DNA of 64,000 nucleotides from Amaurobius ferox. Its lineage: Eukaryota; Arthropoda; Arachnida; Araneae; Amaurobiidae. The notes beneath the pieces are model-generated. The model did not search any database. It was not told the DNA's origin and saw only the letters and a list, made by a program, of their open reading frames with translations. How positions within the stretch are numbered: the first letter of the stretch is position 1; the number at the start of each line of letters is the position of its first letter. Both the position numbers and the translations under genes were made by a program. The stretch lies in the NCBI GenBank assembly GCA_951213105.1, contig OX578133.1, positions 143,523,051 to 143,587,050 of the forward strand. Direction: 5' to 3'. Below, one piece after another: positions 12,219 through 22,877 of the stretch.

Positions 12219-12376
12219 CAAATTTTGCTAACTCGGCGTTTAAAATAGGAGATTACCATCACAGTCGTTTAATTACATTAGATCGATATCTGGCCAACGG
12301 ATGTCCCATCTGCGATTCGAATAATCGACGAGAATTCAGTTCTTTACAATGGTGCCCGAACAACTTAACTCCGCAG
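12219..12376 (+). other. Candidate exon, unknown gene
   Basis: A plus-strand frame is open from 12206 to 12457. It is bounded by TTCAACAG (ending 12218) and by CCGCAG|GTAAAA at 12376/12377. The encoded stretch includes NGCPICDSNNRREFSSLQWC, which looks more protein-like than most open frames here, and base composition is richer in G+C than the flanks. I recognise no family. A chance open frame is the alternative. Confidence 0.25.
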
Positions 12377-12459
12377 GTAAAATTCAAGGATTATCGAGGT
12401 CTGATGAGATCGAATTTTAGAAAAATTTTAGAATTTTCTATTCATTTTTACGAGTAATA

Positions 12460-13225
12460 CGACGCGCGGGATACTGACCTTTAAAAAAGTAAAGATATAT
12501 GAAGTAGTTCCGGATAAGAAGTTCCCATTCTATCCTAAATCTGAAGGGAAATGCAAAGACTAAGTCTATTAGATAGTCCCATGGGAGTTTTATCCTTCTA
12601 CCATTGTAATTAAAATAATTTTGTTTGTTTGTCTGTAAATGTTTGGAATGTTTCTAATCTGTCTGATAACGTGGTATTTTCCCTAGTATCATTTTAGTAA
12701 GATAATAGTAAGATAATTTTATTATATAATATATACATATTCATTTTATTTAATAAATGATATTCCGAATATAAATCTTGAGCTAATAACAAATAATACA
12801 AGTTTCGCGATGCTTTAAATAATATTTAAACATAGTGCAAAGTTTGAAATCAACTGTAATTGTGTGAGTGAAAGTCTCAACAACTAAAGCAATTCCATTG
12901 TGCGAGAAAAGTACTTCGAGAGCCCGTTAGTCTGCTACCGTTTTAAAAACATCCGATAGAGCAGCATTATATGTCGAGTTTGGAAAAAATAATTCTAAAA
13001 GTTTGAAGGAAATAACAAGAATGTTTTGATCATTCGATGGGTTTTGCATAACTTCGCGGTGAAAAATTCTTTACAATGCTACTCTTAGTTTTATCCACAC
13101 TTTTATTTCCCCTTTGAGGAATGTAAACATTTTTGAGACTTGTAACAGTGTATTTGGTGTAACATTGTATACGTATTTGGTTTATTTTTGTGTTTCGGAG
13201 ATAATAACTCGGTAGTTAAAGAAAT
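12460..13225. other. A+T-rich DNA, no feature
   Basis: Nothing recognisable on either strand. Confidence 0.45.
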
Positions 13226-13229
13226 ATAT

Positions 13230-13600
13230 GTTAAAAACACGTAACGAACTCGAGTTCCGACGGGAATTTGAACCACGGACATTTTCTGATCAGACCACTC
13301 TCTCTTTCCGATTTCAGATCGAGGTGAAACTTCTGTCGCGAACGACCTTCTCCATACCGCACGCCATAATACTTAAGGAAATTTATCTAAAACAGATGTT
13401 ATAAGCTATATCGGAAAATTGGAAGCTTTGACCAAGCTTTTAATTTTCTCAGAAAACTAGAAACTTGGTCCATGTTTAGATTTCGATTATCGATACATCT
13501 AATTCGCACAGTTAAATTGCTAGGGAAGTATTGGGGAGGATTAAAGTTCCTACCGGAATTCGAACCACGAACTTTCGATTATTACGATAATGCATTTTAA
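13230..13600 (-). repeat. Two decayed tRNA-like SINE relics
   Basis: GGGAATTTGAACCACGGAC near 13260 and GGAATTCGAACCACGAAC near 13555, read on the opposite strand, resemble tRNA B boxes (GTTCGAATTCC). They lie about 290 bases apart and in the same orientation. A boxes are not clear, so these are weak relics. Confidence 0.35.
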
Positions 13601-14340
13601 GCTATTTTATATTAATTATTTTGTATTTGAATGTATTTTACAGTATTTTTATCTGTATTTTTTTTTTGTATTGCATTTTATCTTGCAGGCTGTTATTGGA
13701 ACTTTATCCTGTAGCTTACATTCTTTAAACTAAATAAATAAAACAAATAAAAATAAATATAACGCCTGCTCGTGGGAATATAACTTTCTAATAATTTCTC
13801 TAAGTAGGCATAGAAAATTTGGTTACTACAATTGATTCAGGGGTGGGTTTTTGAGCTCCTTTCTTTGAGTCAAAAAGGGTGGGTTCTTAACGAGCTCTAA
13901 AACAGTTGTTTCTTAGCGTTCGTTAAGAGCCACTATTTACGAGCAGGTTCAAAACGTTGTCATAACAATTATAATAAGTTAATTTTCGTTATATTATATT
14001 TCGTTATATTATTTTTATAGTTATATTTCCTACTAATTTTCGTGTAATAATAACACCACTAAATCCTGCAAACTGAGTTCGGTTTCCTACATAAGTGGTG
14101 TATAATGTTGCACGAAAATTTGTAAGCAATACAACTACCCCAATCCGTAATGTAATGTCCATGAAAATATGTGACAGTATATTTAAGAATTGAGTAAATA
14201 CTATTTAAAAAAGGATAACATGATACATTCTAAAAAAATAAATATCTTTACTTTCCTTGATAGACCGTGATAGCTCTGAAAAGAGACAAGCTATTTCCTT
14301 AAAATTTGGCATTCTTATTTTAAGCGAGAACAAGTCTATA
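13601..14340. other. Intergenic DNA, A-rich tail-like stretch
   Basis: An AAATAAATAAAACAAATAAA stretch near 13730-13760 may be a retroposon tail. Nothing else is recognised. Confidence 0.4.
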
Positions 14341-14365
14341 TATGTCCAACTCATTGTCGTAGGTA

Positions 14366-14376
14366 GGGGGGGGGGG
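14366..14376. repeat. G11 homopolymer
   Basis: Eleven consecutive G residues in an A+T-rich context. Confidence 0.9.
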
Positions 14377-14562
14377 AGTTCATACTCCCATCAAAGGAAA
14401 ATCACAATAGATCTCTAGTGGTCCATATTGGAAATCCAAATTAAGCATTGTATATTTCCTATTCAATCATAGGAGTTTCTGAGATTCTGGCTACGCCTAT
14501 GGCTCAACTGTATCTATCAATAAAAATGATTTAATCTGCGTTATTGTTGTCCTACAATACCC

Positions 14563-14575
14563 ATTTTATTATTTG
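14563..14575. repeat. SINE target-site duplication, left
   Basis: ATTTTATTATTTG; matches 14863-14875 (ATTTAATTATTTG) with one mismatch. Confidence 0.8.
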
Positions 14576-14862
14576 TTGTTGTTGAGACCTAGACCGTCCG
14601 ATCTACCAGAAAGGTGTAAGGTAACTGTTTGAACGGCCGGGAAGAGCCACCCAATTTAGACCAGAACCCAATGGGGGAGGCATCCACAGGGACCGTACCC
14701 TCTTTCCTCTACCACCAACCTCTCGGAAGGACTTACGGACCCACATGTTTAACGTGATCGCACTCCGCCTGAAGACGGCGGCAGTTTGGGCAGCGGAGGG
14801 AATCGAATCCGGGCTTACCGAGTGCAATTCCCGCGCGCTAACCACTGGGCTACGGCGCCCCT
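14576..14862 (-). mobile_element. tRNA-headed SINE, full length
   Basis: This is a 287-bp non-autonomous retroposon on the minus strand. The head (14783-14862) carries a polymerase III A box in the context GTAGCCCAGTGGTTAGCGC and a B box GGATTCGATTCC, so it derives from a tRNA. The body (14576-14782) begins with a small hairpin (GCCGCC..GGCGG) and ends GGTCTAGGTCTCAACAACAA. The body is nearly identical to that of the 5S-headed SINE at 22409-22796, with about 13 mismatches in about 205 bases counted by eye. Matching 13-base direct repeats flank it. Mobilisation would need a LINE reverse transcriptase, none of which is seen here. A minus-strand open frame across it is incidental. Confidence 0.92.
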
Positions 14863-14875
14863 ATTTAATTATTTG
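14863..14875. repeat. SINE target-site duplication, right
   Basis: Partner of 14563-14575, one mismatch. Confidence 0.8.
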
Positions 14876-15108
14876 TAGAAAAAAGTCATGTGTTGAGCAT
14901 AGATTTGTTTTTAATTAAACTTTTTGCAATTCACCAAACTGTATAGCATGCACATGAAGGGAAAAATGTATTATTTATATTGTAATGATATATTTTAATC
15001 ATTCATTAGTTATTCGAACATTCGTTCATCCGAACTGCCTCCGGTACCGACTGGTTTGAATAATTGATATTATACTGTATACCTGTGTAGTTATTGCATA
15101 TAAAATAA

Positions 15109-15856
15109 ACAGACTGTCAAGAAAAACTCATGAAACAAGGCAATAACTCGAGAAGTATTAGAGTTACCGTATATTTTAATGCAGTTGTAGAGGAAACTCC
15201 TATGGCGTTACATGGTGAGATAACTTTTGGGGAGCTGGTCCCCTTTTTCTGGGGGGGGATACGGAGAGATATCTCACTTCCTGTTTAAAAGAGGGGGGAA
15301 GACATTTATAAAGTTGCAGAGCCTTGCAAAATGAGTACTAAGCAATTTTGTCGCACAGCAAAAGCTGCAAAATAATTTTCTAAATAACGATTATAAAAGA
15401 GACATTTTTATTAATCGACATGTGACAGTGTAAACGTAGAGATATTGGGAAATACGCAAACACATCTTATTCCATGTATGCAAATAAGCATTGTTGCTGA
15501 AGGTGAACTTCTTGTATTTTGTGTATAGAAAATTCAACTTCATTCTTCTGCATTGTCTAAATGGTAGTTAAATGTTATACACTGGTTTTCAGGGATCTTT
15601 TCCCTCTTTTGTAGGGGAACAAATACACTTAGTGCTCATTTTACAACGCTCTGCAATTTTGTAAATGTTTTTTCCTTTTCTCTACCAGGAATCGTTATAG
15701 CCCCCGTAGCCCCTAAAAATGTAGTCAGTACTTCTAAAGTCGTCTCATTGTGTAGCGCCATTAGGGTTTCCTATACACCTGCATAAAAAGTGATACGATA
15801 ATCCTGATACCTGACGAGCTATTTGGCTTGGTTCATGGCTTTCGTTGATATCCTGT
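15109..15856. mobile_element. Long foldback element, arms about 240 bases
   Basis: The segment 15109-15342 is repeated in inverted orientation at about 15628-15856. Matching landmarks include CTCATGAAACAAGGC with CCATGAACCAAGCC, GGAAACTCCTATGGCG with GGAAACCCTAATGGCG, and ATGAGTACTAAG with ATGAGCACTAAG. The arms are diverged, so the element is old. The spacer of about 285 bases has no coding capacity. It is a non-autonomous DNA transposon or foldback element of unknown family. Confidence 0.75.
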
Positions 15857-15960
15857 GTACAAGCATACAAGATTATAGTCTACATATTCGTATTCTCTAA
15901 GTAAAAGACCACATGTAGATCTCAACACATACATCCCTCTTTGTACATTTCTCCATACAT

Positions 15961-16051
15961 AGAGACAAAAATCGACCGACAGGAGAGGTTCCGCACGAAG
16001 TCCTGCGATTACTTCGATCTGGGACGCGCCGCACGGTCGATGGATATTTCT
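15961..16051 (+). other. Candidate short exon in a G+C-rich island
   Basis: A frame open from 15941 reads TKIDRQERFRTKSCDYFDLG and on, and ends exactly at a consensus donor (TCT|GTAAGA, 16051/16052). A CATACATAG acceptor-like site precedes 15961. The island (15940-16150) is strongly G+C-shifted, and both minus-strand frames are open across it too. No family is recognised. It may be an exon, an untranslated exon or a transposon fragment. Confidence 0.25.
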
Positions 16052-16349
16052 GTAAGATTCCACCTTGGCCCCTTCTGGATGCTGCGACTTGTATCCGGTA
16101 AGAAAGGGGTGTTCGAAAGGTAACGTTGGTGCAATGGCGGAACAATTAGCCCGGGTTAAACCAAACAGTTTTGCAGCATTGCAAAACAACGAATCAATCT
16201 ACATTTCGCAATCGATCTGACCATTATGGTGAGCGTTTGCGCTTGAGTTTCTTGAGGAATGCAATAAAAAGGTTCAAATGGATTATGTTTCACTTTCCCT
16301 GCAATTCGTGGGGAACATATAGGGGGTAAGTACCGGACTGAGATCGAAA

Positions 16350-16530
16350 ATTTGATCTTGAGTTTTCGACGGATTTGCACGATTTGGACACTCTGGAATA
16401 CGAATACACAGTTTTTAGCTGTAACGTCAGTGGACGTTTATGAATCTGTCAGTTTGTACAATATATATATCCACTCTAGCTCATAAACTATCCGACAACA
16501 TTTCATGAAAATCGGTTTTAAGGGGAGGGT
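16350..16530 (+). repeat. Ancient dispersed repeat copy
   Basis: Order of blocks: TTGAGTTTTCGACGGATTTG, ACGTCAGTGGACGTTTATG, CTGTCAGTTTGTAC, then ATTTCATGAAAATCGG. The same order is found inverted at 33540-33730, and related blocks at 10610 and 26175. Its 3' part runs into the tandem array starting at 16495. Confidence 0.6.
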
Positions 16531-17345
16531 GGACGTTCGAAATGAATTTCTTCGATTTTACAGAAATGTTGATATAATTTTGCCCATGGAGGATATATGA
16601 TATCTATATAACGGGTAATAATATTTAGCTGATATGTAAATTACTTTTTAAATATACATATTATTATTATTTTTTTTTTTTTCATTTCGTGTAGAAACGG
16701 CAAATGCTCCATTCGCTTTACGTTTATTGATATCCTCATAATAGTTTTCCTTTATTATTATAACATCAAAATAAATAACAACATTTCATGAAAATCGGTT
16801 TTAAGGGGAGGGTGGACGTTCGAAATGAATTTCTTCGATTTTACAGAAATGTTGATATAATTTTGCCCATGGAGGATATATGATATCTATATAACGGGTA
16901 ATAATATTTAGCTGATATGTAAATTACTTTTTAAATATACTTATTATTATTATTATTATTTTTTTTTTCATTTCGTGTAGAAACGGCAAAGCTCCATTCG
17001 CTTTACGTTTATTGATATCCTCATAATAGTTTTCTTTTATTATTATAACATCAAAATAAATAACAACATTTCATGAAAATCGGTTTTAAGGGGAGGGTGG
17101 ACGTTCGAAATGAATTTCTTCGATTTTACAGAAATGTTGATATAATTTTGCCCATGGAGGATATATGATATCTATATAACGGGTAATAATATTTAGCTGA
17201 TATGTAGATTACTTTTTAAATATACTTATTATTATTATTATTATTTTTTTCATTTCGTGTAGAAACGGCAAATGCTCCATTCGCTTTACGTTTATTGATA
17301 TCCTCATAATAGTTTTCTTTTATTATTATAACATCAAAATAAATA
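16495..17345. repeat. Three tandem copies of a 283-bp unit
   Basis: Near-identical units start at 16495, 16778 and 17063 and the last ends near 17345. Each begins ACAACATTTCATGAAAATCG and includes GCCCATGGAGGATATATG and a TTATTATT-T(n) microsatellite. Almost all the differences are in the length of that microsatellite. The close identity shows recent amplification. The unit's first bases are the 3' part of the dispersed repeat at 16350. Confidence 0.95.
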
Positions 17346-18300
17346 AAACGTAGTATGGATTTTGAAACTGGGTAATTAGTTAAAAAGAAAGTAATATATC
17401 GTGTCAAAATTAATGCTTTTTTGAATTATAGCAAATACTAATTTCTGAATGCTATTCTATATACTAAATATGTATCGTTTTTAAAACCCATACTAACTTT
17501 CAACGTATTTCATATAACGCATCATTATAAAAATGCCAATATATACAATACGAGAGCTTTTTTGTATGGATACTGATCACGCAAAATCTCATTCTGAGAA
17601 AACGAGTTTTAAAATCTAAAAAAAAAACTTATAAAAATTGTGCACAAAATTTTAAAACTGGATTTTCACCACTATCTAAAGCCCCTTTTTTTGCAGTTCC
17701 TTGTCCCGCTGTTTTACATTCATTTATGACATGAAGTTGTACTTACTGAGTGGCAAAATAAAGTTTATTTATTTATTTAGATTAAAAGTATCGCAATCGA
17801 AAAACATTTTCAGCGAACTTAAAAATAATAAATTGTAGTATTTCGATATGTAAAAATCTGAAAGTAATGATTTGGATCATGGCCTTGGTTTCTGTAAGTC
17901 ACTTAAGGGTCACAGTGGTGCTGATTAGATTTTGGTACGATTGAAAAAATAAAATCAGCCTTTTTGTTGAAAATAGCCGGCAAAAATCAGCAATTCCTTA
18001 AATAAAAAAATATATGCTTAAAAAGTAATAATTAAATGCTCGTTTTATACATTTTGGATTTTAAAATGAAATTTGCACAATTAAAACGATTTTCAGATAT
18101 TTCTGTTTATCGGATTTTTGGTGGATGATGCAATTTTAGGACGCTTCAAGTTGCCAAATGAAAAGCGATAATTCTAAGAATTGAAATGGGATTACATTTC
18201 AAATGAGTATCCATTTTATACTAACGTAATATATTTTTTAAATCGGCAAAACACGATAAAAGTAATTATACCAAAATTGCTAAAAAATATATATTTTTTA
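17346..18300. other. A+T-rich DNA with a retroposon-like tail
   Basis: AAATAAAGTTTATTTATTTA at about 17757-17778 has the look of a LINE or SINE 3' end, with a polyadenylation signal followed by short tandem TTTA. No body or open frame is recognised upstream. Confidence 0.35.
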
Positions 18301-18365
18301 AACATAATTTTTACTACTTTTCGTGTAAGTCGGACGGTCTGGGTCTCAACAGCAACATAATTTTT
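18301..18365 (+). mobile_element. Mini-SINE: SINE tail insert with target duplication
   Basis: AACATAATTTTT at 18301-18312 is repeated exactly at 18354-18365. The 41 bases between end with GTCGGACGGTCTGGGTCTCA, which is the 3' terminus of the SINE body at 22409-22796. The insert begins inside the loop of the terminal stem-loop, so it is a strongly 5'-truncated retroposition event. Confidence 0.8.
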
Positions 18366-19500
18366 GCTTAAAAACAAATTAAATCATTCATTTGTGTCAA
18401 GGACCATTTTCAAGATATAGCACGTTTTACTAAAATGAATAAATTTCATGAAAAAATTTCTAGAGTTGAAGTCACTACTCAACATTCTCATGTATTCATA
18501 CTCTGTAATGCTTAGATCTACTTTTATCACTCTTTGTATCGGAATACAAAATATATATATTTTATCAGTTTCCAGTCGCTACTTTTCTTTTCAAATATTT
18601 TGAAAAAATTATTTAAAGTTACGTTTTTCAAGTGTGACACTGCTTCGTGACGCTAGTGGGTGTATTTGGATTATGTGTTTGGATATTTTTTGTCATCTGG
18701 AGCTCAAACGTGTAGATGCATCAAATTCCATGATTCGATCGCAATATTTTGGTTTGACATATGCAAAGTAAAAACAGAAAATCGTTCAGAAAAAAATCAT
18801 TTAAATAACTTATAATTTGTTAAATGGTTGTTTTCTCAAAATTAATGAAAGCGCGGAAGTATAAAAGAAGAGGGTTGGGAAACAACAATATATATATATA
18901 TATATCATAAAGGAAGATGAAGCTAGGCAGCGGCCATATTTGTCAGCACGAAAGTTTCAAGTATGGTTTGAGTAGGACGCAATAATGCTTACAATTTTTC
19001 TTCTACAAGTTTAAATATTTGATGCTTATAAAAAAAATATCATTAACCAACCCTTAACAATTAAATGAAATAAACATAGGGATATTTTTATTAAAATACT
19101 CATTAGTAAAAAATGTGCTTGTTCTGTTCTGTCTATGCCATCAAAATTATTTTACTCCATTCCTCACAAATGCCTCATGAAAGTTATTAATTATTAATTA
19201 ATGTCTGAGAAAGGCAACGTAAAGTTAGATACTTTAATCTTAGATAACCGCATAATGTAAGACCAACCAATTTTCGCTACCAGATACCAATAAAGCTAGA
19301 TACCACAAAATATATAGGGCAGCATTCTTTAAACACAAATTGTAACATTGTAAATATAGGATAAGTGGATTTCTTTTTACCTGCTGCAAAGTTAAGTGGA
19401 AAAATAAACGTAGCACTTCTTCGCCACTGAACAAATATTTGGTCACCTGGAAAATGATTTCCGTCGCAATAAATGGATAATTAGTTTTAGGTGTTGGGAA
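18366..19500. other. A+T-rich DNA with (AT)n at 18889-18906
   Basis: Apart from the AT dinucleotide run, nothing is recognised. A minus-strand open stretch at 19240-19446 has no motif. Confidence 0.4.
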
Positions 19501-19507
19501 GAAGTTA

Positions 19508-19580
19508 TTTCTGAACCAGAATTTGAATTACAGATCTCTATGACCAGTGAATGCTCTATCCAATGAGCTACTGGGATGGT
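19508..19580 (-). repeat. tRNA-derived SINE head, decayed
   Basis: On the minus strand an A box is seen in CCCAGTAGCTCATTGGATAG and a degraded B box in GTAATTCAAATTC. The anticodon stem does not fold cleanly, so this is a relic rather than a working tRNA. A second relic B box (GTTCGAATTCCAG, minus strand) lies near 19855-19870. Confidence 0.55.
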
Positions 19581-19899
19581 ACTTTTTCTTTTGTAGGTGA
19601 AATAAACTCTTTATTACCTCCTTCAGTTTTCAGATCAAATTAAAAGTTCAGATATATTTCTTTTAATTACTCTGTTCATCATACACAAGAAATCATCCTG
19701 TTCATCTACTATTTGCCAATTGAAAATGTCTGCTATAAATTGTAGGGACCTTGAAAAATATCCAAGGTCAAAAACATATTTAAATTTCTGTGATCCTCTA
19801 CATCTAACCTTTAAGGTTAATTTGATTGGAGGCATTTATAAAAAATTCATCTCCTCTCTGGAATTCGAACAACGGACATTTATAGGACATTTGTAGAAC

Positions 19900-21210
19900 G
19901 CTAACATACATTTTACTCAAAAATTATAAGCTTTTGATACAAAATATATAATATTCCTTAAAAAATTAAATATCTCCACTGAAAAATCGAAAATTTAAAT
20001 GATTTTAAAATACGTTTAACTAAAAATGAATGAAGACTATTGTTTGGAATTTAAAAAATTTAGCTTTAGACGGAGAGTGAGGTATCTCTTGAAGGAATGA
20101 AATGATTTACTTGAAATTTAGTATGCTTATTTTAAGCAGTAACCGCAATTATTCTGTAGATTTTCAATGATGTCTTTCAGCAAAAGATCTAATTTGTGTT
20201 ATAGTTTTCCCATGATAGCGTTCTAGACGAATGTCAACGTGTAGAATAATAAAATGGTACTCAGAGATGCTCAAAACGTACAGATGCAAAAAATAGAAAT
20301 TTATGACCTTATCATGCTTTCTTTTTTTATATGCTATGTATTGCAATGAAAGTAAAGAGAAAAAAATATGAGAATTTCTACTCCAAATTTGAATAGTAAA
20401 ATTATTATTTACATTTCAATGTTGATATGCTATGGATACTTTAGCAAAACTATATTTGGTAGCTTAACTTTTGTTTTCACTCAACATTACAATTTACTAA
20501 AGAACGCAAAGGCTTTTCCGATATAAAGCTTCGCATAAAGACCCTTCAATTCGCTTACTTGTTTTAAAGGTGTTTTTAGGATGGGGATTTCTATCAGTAA
20601 TCTGCTTAAAGCAGATCAAAGTAGATGTTGAGAAAGTATATTTTTTTCTATATTCTTGTCCAAATATCTCCCCATCTTTTCATTAATGTCGGGAAGTTTT
20701 GCTTTGTTCCTCTCACATTATTTTCGGTCAAATCTTTCTACTTCTACCCTGTAACAAGAACTGACACTAAAAAACTTTAACAATCTAATCATACAACAGT
20801 AGCAATTTTTTTTGCTAATTAGAAAACGATTTAAATTCGAAATGTCCGACTACATTTTAACGCTAAATTTTATTCTTTGATGAATTATTCTAAGACAATT
20901 TTTATTATTTTCGTAAAACTGCTTTACACGGTAAACTACAATCTGAAACTATATATCAAACAAAGTCCTCGTCTTCGCCTTATAATGCCATGATTTATAT
21001 AAAATATTCCCCATTAGAAAGAATAAAACGATAGTTTCCGGACAACTCATTCTGTATTTCAGATGTTGAAACATCAATATTTGCAGACCGCGATTAAGTA
21101 GGTCAATGTTACTGTATTGAGTACAACAATTTCTAAGTGAGACAATTACTTATCCCGATATCTAAAAACTTGTAAATCAAGATAGTACAACTTAATCCGT
21201 TAAATCTTCT
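19900..21210. other. A+T-rich DNA, no feature
   Basis: No gene, RNA or clear repeat recognised. Confidence 0.45.
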
Positions 21211-21528
21211 TTATTTTTGTATAAATAGTAATAACTGAAACAGACAGTGGCGCATCGTGTTTCGTTCGCTATTGATTTTTGGAATTTTTGTTAGCGGAGC
21301 ACTCGACGGTCCAGTCCTACTTTTATGAAGCGGGTAAAAGCGCTTGAATCGAAAACGATTAATGTGCTTTTTCCCGACATAATGGCCGTAGGACTTAATG
21401 GCTATCAGGGAAAAAAACATACATCTCTCGAAAGAAGAAGATCGAAATGTGTTCTTTTGTTTCACCTTGACGGAAAATTTATGAAAGTCGATGATTAAAC
21501 AAAATACTCGGGGAGTGTAGCTGTACAT
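21211..21528 (-). other. Unrecognised open stretch, 105 codons
   Basis: The minus strand is open for 105 codons, and the region is G+C-richer than its flanks. The product is basic and has no signal peptide or domain that I recognise. It ends next to a transposon (21552). It may be a decayed transposon frame or chance. I do not assert a gene. Confidence 0.2.
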
Positions 21529-22391
21529 CTACTTTCCCTAAAAATACATAGTAGCGGAAGGATGGGTAAAATGGCCATGCTAAGAAAAATTAATTTTTAG
21601 AAATACTAATCAGTTCAAAAAATTAAAATACGCTTATCATGTAATATAATTTATGTAGATTTATATTTTTAGATTAATTTATTTATTGATTATGTACTTT
21701 ATAGGAAGAAAATACATATAGTCTTAACAAATGCAAACTATGCACAACATAATATAGCAAAGTGGCCACTATATAAAAAAAATGTAAAACACTTTTTTAA
21801 TAAATAATTTATTAAAAACTATTTAAGACAATTTTGAAAATAATATAGTTAGAGGTATGTAAATTTTGTTCATTATAAGTATATAAGCAGTGCAATCTTT
21901 TCATTTTAATATATAAAGACAACTTTTAATTGAAAAATAGCAGTATACTTTGTGTAATGGCTAAATCATATAAATGCAAATTTAATCATAACTAACATAT
22001 CAACAAATAATCTCCCAGCTATTATGTTAACGTAATGGGTGATATTTATCGAATCTGAAAAGAAGAAGTCTTCTGACATCTATATGTTTTATCTGAATGC
22101 ACGCTATTGCGACTACAAAGGCATTAACACTAAATCTGTGAAATTGTCATTGGTCTGAAAATGAATTTCCAACTAATAAAGTTGTATGTTAAATTAATAT
22201 CAAGCTTAAAACTTACCTTACTTTTCAAATTTACCTTACATAAGTGTCGTGGGCAATTTCTTTAATGTAAAATTTCCTTAAACATATCTACGTGGACCGG
22301 GATCAGCCCAAAATACCCAACCTGAAACAAACTGGGTTGAATCATTTCCGATATATGATACCTCACTGGAGGTGCAAAAGTAGCACATGAC

Positions 22392-22408
22392 CACCTATCC
22401 TACCGTGG
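22392..22408. repeat. SINE target-site duplication, left
   Basis: CACCTATCCTACCGTGG, repeated exactly at 22797-22813. Confidence 0.95.
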
Positions 22409-22526
22409 GCCAACGGCCGTACCGTGCTGAAAACACCGGTTCTCGTTAGATCACCGAAGTCAAGCAGCATCGGGCGCGGTTAGTACTTGGTGGGTGACCA
22501 CCTCGGAACACCACGTGCTGTTGGCT
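22409..22526 (+). pseudogene. 5S rRNA-derived head of SINE
   Basis: Begins GCCAACGGCCGTACCGTGCT and includes the 5S landmarks AAGCAGCATCGGGCGCGGTT, AGTACTTGG, GGGTGACC and CACGTGCTGTTGGC. The box C region reads CTTGGTGGGTGACC, one A shorter than the usual CTTGGATGGGTGACC. This is a retroposon head, not a ribosomal gene. Confidence 0.92.
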
Positions 22527-22796
22527 ATCTCGGGTGCGGTATCCCCGTGGTTTGCACGCTAGATTTGCACGCTACCACAAAATGCCGCCGTGTTCATGCG
22601 GAGTACGATCACGTTAAACATGTGGGTCCGTAAGTCCTTCCGAGAGGTTGGTGGTAGGGGAAGGAGGGTACGGTCCCTGTGGATGCCTCCCCTACTGGGT
22701 TCCGGTCTAAATTGGGTGGCACTTCCCGGCCGTCCATACAGTTACCTTACACCTTTCTGGTAGGTCGGACGGTCTGGGTCTCAACAACAACAACAA
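22409..22796 (+). mobile_element. 5S-rRNA-headed SINE, full length
   Basis: This is a 388-bp retroposon. The head (22409-22526) is a nearly complete 5S rRNA copy carrying the internal polymerase III promoter. A linker (22527-22583) follows, with a repeated TTTGCACGCTA. The body (22584-22796) contains a small GCCGCC hairpin, GTGGGTCCGTAAGTCCTTCC, and a terminal stem-loop CCGGCCGTCC..GGACGGTCTGG, ending in (CAA)n. The body is shared with the tRNA-headed SINE at 14576-14862. An exact 17-base target duplication flanks it, so it arrived by target-primed reverse transcription into the older transposon at 21552-22834. An open frame across it is incidental. Confidence 0.95.
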
Positions 22797-22813
22797 CACC
22801 TATCCTACCGTGG
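22797..22813. repeat. SINE target-site duplication, right
   Basis: Exact partner of 22392-22408. Confidence 0.95.
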
Positions 22814-22877
22814 TCACTTTGCTCACCTCTCCCTATATGTAAAGAGCGCGTAATGGGATGGTTACAAAAATCCTTCC

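Larger units (their letters stand above)
21552..22834. mobile_element. Non-autonomous DNA transposon, split by a SINE
   Basis: The left end reads TAGCGGAAGGATGGGTAAAA then TGGCCATG. The right end on the opposite strand reads TAGGGAGAGGTGAGCAAAGT then GACCACG, giving an imperfect terminal inverted repeat of about 28 bases. Without the SINE and its duplication it is about 880 bases. The same internal order is found at 43248-44088, for example AAAGTGGCCACTATATAAA at 21760 against AAAGTGGACACTATATAAA, and TCATTTCCGATA near the right end. No coding capacity. Superfamily unknown. Confidence 0.75.

Noticed and set aside
14780..14862. Functional tRNA gene on the minus strand
   Set aside because: A and B boxes are present, but the sequence continues into a SINE body and a cloverleaf with a proper acceptor stem does not close.
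22409..22526. Functional 5S rRNA gene
   Set aside because: Single copy fused to a SINE body, flanked by a target duplication, and missing a base in the box C region.
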